Shown here: piece after piece, positions 59,101 to 64,000 of the stretch | How the letters are laid out: every line of letters begins with the position of its first letter | Position numbering within the stretch: the first letter of the stretch is position 1 | Assembly (NCBI RefSeq): GCF_910592395.1 | Contig: NC_088310.1 | Location: 26,429,491 to 26,493,490, forward strand | Reading direction: 5' to 3' | DNA length: 64,000 nucleotides | DNA from: Lineus longissimus | Lineage: Eukaryota > Nemertea > Pilidiophora > Heteronemertea > Lineidae | Notes under the pieces: model-generated | The model's database searches: none | Told to the model about the DNA's origin: nothing | The model's input: the letters and a program-made list of their open reading frames with translations, nothing else | Position numbers and translations under genes: made by a program

Positions 59101-61774
59101 GTTAATTACACCCGCCAACTCTATGAGGATTTTTCCTAGGAAAGCTGTGATTGCCGACACTTTGGGATCGCTTAGGCGATACATTTTTGAATTGGCTGTA
59201 TATTCTTTTCCCTTTTATTTACTTAACGGTTGGGACAAGAAGTCTGGTGCCAGTGGAGGTTACAGACTTGCATAGCCAACTGATCTTGTGCAGTCCAGTC
59301 TTATTCATCAAATGAGCTACTGCTATGCATGTTTTGCTACAGGACAAGATACAGACAGAGGCTTTTTTTAGAAGGCCCCTCCTTTATATTCTACGAATCA
59401 ATCAGTTTTCAGAATCAAGAAAGTTTCCTCCCTATTGTTATCTAATGCCAAGGCCTGGGCTACCAGCTATTAAAGTGAACTTTTCATTCAATATTATGCA
59501 TCATATCGGAAGCCATTTCCGGCTCATTCACAAAAGATACCGAACTCCACCCAGAGTGACTCATCCACAGGTGTCTGGATCACATAATTCAAAGTGCCAG
59601 ACACAGTGTTTTATCAATGAAATCATTCCATTCTCAGCCATACAGAGCTTGAATGGAAAACCATTCACCTATTGACAGCGCCAGTATTGCACAATTCAAA
59701 TAACTGCTCTTTCTGTTAGTGTCAGATTATCCATAACATTTGAGATATCGATGGAGATTACTTCACCTAGTGAAAGGGAGAAGTACTCAGGCAAACACAG
59801 GCATATAGCCTGTGGCATGACAGGGGCTACTGATCAAAAATGATTAGGTAATACTAGTCTGAGAACAAAACAAATAAAGCATGGGAAAGATTAGGTGTGC
59901 TTTCAGTTTTAAGGAAACACTGATCTTGACACATTTATTGAACAAGACCAGTATTGTCACAAAGACACAGACACCAGCTGACACTTGGACAACCTTGTTG
60001 AACAATGTTACCGGAGCAAAGACTCATGTAATCTTGAATAAAGTTATCTCTGGCTCTCTGATTTGACAACTCGGGAAAAACTGTTGTTCCATTGATACCT
60101 AAATAGACCGCAGTGATCTTTGCAGCCATAATCGGTGATAATATGACACATCATTTCACTAACGGTGCACCATCTGTGGTGGATAATTCAAGTGGATGCT
60201 GATTGGCCAATTACCTGGAGAGAAGTGCTACAACCTGTTGCACGTACCCTGGCAGAAATGACTCATCAATCGCAACTCTAGCCATATTTACACCGAAAAT
60301 GGTCTTCAGGCAATTCAGAAAAAGAGCAGCATTTTGTAGAGATTTAGATGAAAGAGTACATAAATGCCAGTGTGCCTTAATTTATTAGACATCTAGTAGT
60401 TGCGCAAGACACTGCAATAACTTGAAATAGTTTGTCTGATCGGCAGCGGGTGATTTTACGAGACAACCAGTAGAGCTGGTGGTCCTTCTTCCCAACCAGT
60501 AGTGCTCAACATGCTCACTGAAGTTGCCCCCTCAAATTCGGTGATCTCAGGCAACAGGACCACTGCTAAAATCTAAGATACAGAGGTAAACAGTGCAAAC
60601 TTGTTCAACATGAGGGGATAGGTGTTTGTTCAAATAAAGAAGCAAACTGTGATGTAGACTACAACATTTATCTTCAAAACTATGCAAATTTCCTCATCTC
60701 TCAGAATAAGACGGCGAGAAACACCCCCACAACACGTGCTCAGCAGTCGGCATTCTTTTTCATGTTATGGGCAAATTACTCAGCCTACACACTCAATTAT
60801 AGAAGATGGAGGCCAAAAACATCCCCACCGAACATCACCATTACTGATTATGTTCTTGGATTATTTACAAAATAGTCACAGATGCAAAAAGCCATAGATT
60901 CACTTTATAAAGATTTGATATATCGTCCCCACATCATTGCAAAATTCAAGTCTCTCCGCAGGCAATCAGTGTTTCAAGAAGAACCTCTTCACTGTTTACA
61001 TGACGCCACTTTGTAATCCTACACATGTTGATATGCCCTCCCACGGTTAACAAAGTAACGAGCAAACAAAAACATTACACCATAACAGTCAATAAATCTA
61101 TCGACCAACACTTGAAAGCCAATCAGGTTTGAGTCTCCTCTTTTGGTAAGGATTCTAATCACTGGTCGTTTCTCATCTCCTACTGCAACGTACCCGCGGC
61201 TAAATGGGTAAGATATCATTGCAACCACCGATGACTCATTTTGTGTGCCTGGGAACAAGCTTACGCTGTGTTTATATTTCTCTTCATGTATTTCTCCATC
61301 ATTGCCGTAACTTGGGTCGGAAGCAGTGCAAAGTTACATCAGCCAGAGGGAGAATTAACAACAGGGTTTAACCCAAAGAGCCATATTCCTGAATTTTTAA
61401 CACTTTGATTTGCACTGTTAGTGGTAGAAACAACACTGGTGATGACCTACTGTCTGCAACTTGCATTTCAACTTTTAGAAAGGAAGGGGAACACTATTAT
61501 GTTTTCTGCAGGTGTACTGAGCCCGTCAGCAGAATTCTTAGGTGGTTGACTTCTAATGTAGGATGGTAGACTAGAAGACATAGACATCGTCATCCAGACC
61601 ATATGCTTCATACAGCACAGCTCAGCAGTCTGACCGTGAAAAGCACCGTTGTGGTAATGCTATTTTTAACTGCAACGAAAACTGCATCATAGACAGAAAT
61701 TACTGGGGCAGTCTTCAATTCATTACCCAGCCCAGGAACATGAAATCTAAAACCACCAGCTGCCTCCCACACAG
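56147..61774. other. Probable intron or intergenic DNA
   Basis: No supported exon; the 142-codon minus-strand frame at 57795-58223 is hydrophobic and featureless. Contains a run of fourteen G at 57774-57787 and six sites of the AP-1 cluster. Confidence 0.4.
57774..57787 (+). repeat. Run of fourteen consecutive G
   Basis: Uninterrupted G run, preceded by TTC and followed by TGAACC. Long G runs are rare in AT-rich DNA and are prone to sequencing error and G-quadruplex formation. Confidence 0.9.
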
Positions 61775-61935
61775 AAACCTTAGCCAAGAAAGCTAAATAT
61801 GACAGAGAGGTCGAGGAAAAACTCACACACCTCACTGCAACTGGTAATAAAGAAGCACGGGGTAAATTAGACGAAGTGAGGAAGAAGCGTCCACCATCTG
61901 GGAGAGAGTCGGCAGATCTCGAGATGAGGCAATGA
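61775..61935 (+). CDS. Tentative terminal exon, charged coiled-coil-like peptide
   Basis: Acceptor-like CTGCCTCCCACACAG is followed by an open frame of 52 codons beginning TLAKKAKYDREVEEKLTHLT and ending RESADLEMRQ before TGA. The peptide is rich in Lys, Glu and Arg and looks helical. No ATG at its start, so it would need upstream exons, which I did not find. The minus strand over the same bases also has an acceptor-like CTCTCTCCCAG and a frame, so strand is uncertain. No family recognised. Confidence 0.22.
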
Positions 61936-64000
61936 ACTATTCTTACCTATGTTTGTAAACATGAAAACGAACTGCTGAAAGGTGACCAGAACAGTCGGTC
62001 TCGTTCTAGGAACCTGTTGATTCCTGAGGATTTACTGCAACCTGTCTGAGGATCACCATTTCACGGTCTGGTTTTTCTATAGGAACCACAGCTGAGCTGG
62101 GCATCTTATAGAGGAAAGGTGGGTGCTGAGTCCATCCAATCCTGCTGTTCACCATATTGTATTGGTGATAAGACAATGTTTGGATGATACGCATTGAAAT
62201 TCATGTCTAGTGTCATGGCTTGTGCCTTCAATCGAGTGAAAATCAACCATGTGCTCTGATGGACTGGTTTTGTGGTCCAGGGCATCATGCTATGAACTCC
62301 GACACAGAACGCATACTGTAATCTGTGAAATGCCGTAAAATGAATCCTCCATATACTTCAAGTTCCCATACTGTGTGAACATCTTGAACCACTTCTCGAC
62401 TCCGAATGAACACCAGGCCAGGTCAGTCAGGTCAAAGCTGCAAACTATCAACTACTAAGAACCATCAGCTTGAAAACCTCAAAGCCAGGTGCCACACTTT
62501 TTATGACTAGCCACCTGTCTGGTGAGTGCGCTAACTGCCAACACAGCTACATCTTATTGATTTATTCGATTGGTTTGCGCTGACCTCAACCAGTTACTCA
62601 TCTTAGCTCGGTAACTTCATTTTGGTTGAGATAAAATTGACCACAAGTGGTAAGATAAGCATGGTATCACTGAAATACTATTTATTCTCAAGCTTCAAAT
62701 TTACTTGATAGACAGGTCAGTCATGTACATTGGATGTACTCTGCAGACAACTGTGTCTGCATTTCCACCCTGAGTGTGTGCACAGTTGGCCTTGTATAAA
62801 TAAGTTAGAACACTAACAACCGAGAACCATAAGTTCCTTCAAGCTTGGTTTCAGAAAGGTAGCACAGTTCTGAGAGGCCACGTGCCAAGGGTGGATACGA
62901 GTTTACAGAGAACTGTGCACGAGATGGACCCTATGGTCAAACCTGGTACTCTCTGCACCCAAGGCTTGCCGGGTTAAAAATAAGGCTAGTCTTAATAGCA
63001 TCAAGGTGGTTAATTTGTGTAGTAGTCGTAAAATATTCCCACGGTTTAAACGCCCGATTACATGACTCATCCAGTCACTGAGGTTAAGTTAAGACAACGA
63101 TTACCCTTCAAACATCTTCAACCACAACTCACAAACGCTGCGTTGGCAGATTTTCTTATCTTAGTAAATCATTTGCAAACGCCTTTAAGACCTATCTAAC
63201 TAACCGTCAGGTTAGCTGCCGATGCAGAAAAATCCCACTACAAAGTTCTAATGCGAGTTGTGTTTATGTTTTACAAATCTCAGCATATACTTGAGTTATC
63301 AGATTACGAAAGCGTGATGATGCGTCTGACTCATCACCCAACTCCAATGGAACATCAGATAAAACAACTCTACTTGTTGCATGACAGTTCATACAGCCTT
63401 TTAGTTTTAGTGCAGAAAAAGCTCAGCTCATAAATCATGAGACAAACTACTAGGAAATATAGTCCAAGATGGAATATCCTATTTCACAACCAAATGAATA
63501 TTGAACTGTTTCAAGCTTGGATGACAGCCAATGATTTCAACATAATCAAATGATCTGATAAAGAAGTATTAGACTATAATTTGACAATAGGCTACTAATT
63601 CATACTTTAGGAGCATATTTCATTTCAAGGAGGGATGAGTCATGAAAATTGATTGAAACACAACAAGTGTACTCGAAAATGACTCTGTGCATGTATAAAC
63701 CGATTCCTCAGTACACACCTTGATGAGATGATCACATGAAATTTATGAACCAGGCTGAGCTAAGTGATGACTAATCTTTGGGTGGCTTCATGACTACTAC
63801 TAGAGACACCTGTACAAAGTGAGACCAACTAAAGTATTGAGCAGAAGACAGTTCTGACACCTGTTGTTAGTTATGGAAAAATGGAAAGTCTGGATTGGAA
63901 TCCAAGGCTCGGCAGCAGAAGAGTTGCATTGGCTGCCTGTTACATTAACACAAGAACAAGCACCACTGGACAAGACTTGTAACGAAAGAGAAGCTCGAAC
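61936..64000. other. Non-coding end of window
   Basis: No supportable exon on either strand. Contains the last three AP-1-type sites (63063, 63327, 63636). Confidence 0.4.

Larger units (their letters stand above)
46788..63642. promoter_or_regulatory. Cluster of AP-1 (TGA[C/G]TCA) sites
   Basis: Fifteen matches counted by eye, starting at 46788, 48698, 49945, 50173, 51293, 52103, 56426, 56589, 58429, 59557, 60259, 61232, 63063, 63327 and 63636. Thirteen have the extended form TGACTCAT (either strand) and most of those are TGACTCATC. Only three matches were seen in the preceding 46.7 kb. The ATGA(C/G)TCAT core is the preferred Fos/Jun site and is also bound by ATF3/JDP2 with Jun. Much of the span is probably intron or flank of the minus-strand gene ending at 56024. 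Function is inferred. Confidence 0.45.

Overview
This window reads as nuclear DNA from a marine invertebrate animal. Genes are split by GT-AG introns, protein families are metazoan (an ATF3/JDP2-type bZIP factor and a Ly6/uPAR GPI-anchored protein), intergenic DNA is AT-rich, and there are tandem repeats, SINE-like and foldback elements. Two palindromic words, TACATGTA and TAGGCCTA, are strongly over-represented. A foldback transposon with 15-bp tandem-repeat termini resembles the sea-urchin TU family, so an echinoderm or other ambulacrarian is my best guess, but the sequence does not prove it.

Layout. 1-8.6 kb: no supportable gene, one long polypurine tract. 8.6-15.7 kb: two large single-exon genes on the minus strand (732 and 568 codons), both encoding disordered basic/Ser-rich proteins I do not recognise. 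16.9-20.4 kb: a three-exon minus-strand Ly6/uPAR gene that I could assemble completely (signal peptide, ten-cysteine three-finger domain, GPI signal, 185 aa); its first intron carries two copies of a chimeric tRNA/5S-rRNA-like SINE. 21.0-21.9 kb: an inverted pair of SINE-like elements with different tRNA-like heads and an almost identical core. 22-34 kb: gene-poor, with a small foldback MITE and a pogo/Tigger-type terminus. 34.4-36.2 kb: a three-exon plus-strand ATF3-like bZIP gene (244 aa), followed by about 5 kb that may contain a long 3' UTR. 41.5-42.4 kb: a 35-bp minisatellite with a 70-bp higher-order unit. 45.5-46.3 kb: the TU-like foldback transposon with an 8-bp target duplication. 47.9-48.5 kb: a 105-bp satellite with no indels. 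55.2-55.4 kb: a near-perfect 99-bp-arm palindrome flanked by a 32-bp direct repeat. 56.0-56.1 kb: the last coding exon of another minus-strand gene whose remaining exons I did not find. From there to the end I see mostly non-coding sequence.

The most interesting signals are non-coding: the TU-like element, the 5S/tRNA chimeric repeats, the shared-core SINE pair, the palindrome with an abnormally long flanking repeat, and a dense run of AP-1 sites (TGA[C/G]TCA, mostly in the extended form ATGACTCATC) confined to the last 17 kb of a window that also encodes an AP-1/ATF-type factor. All counts were made by eye.
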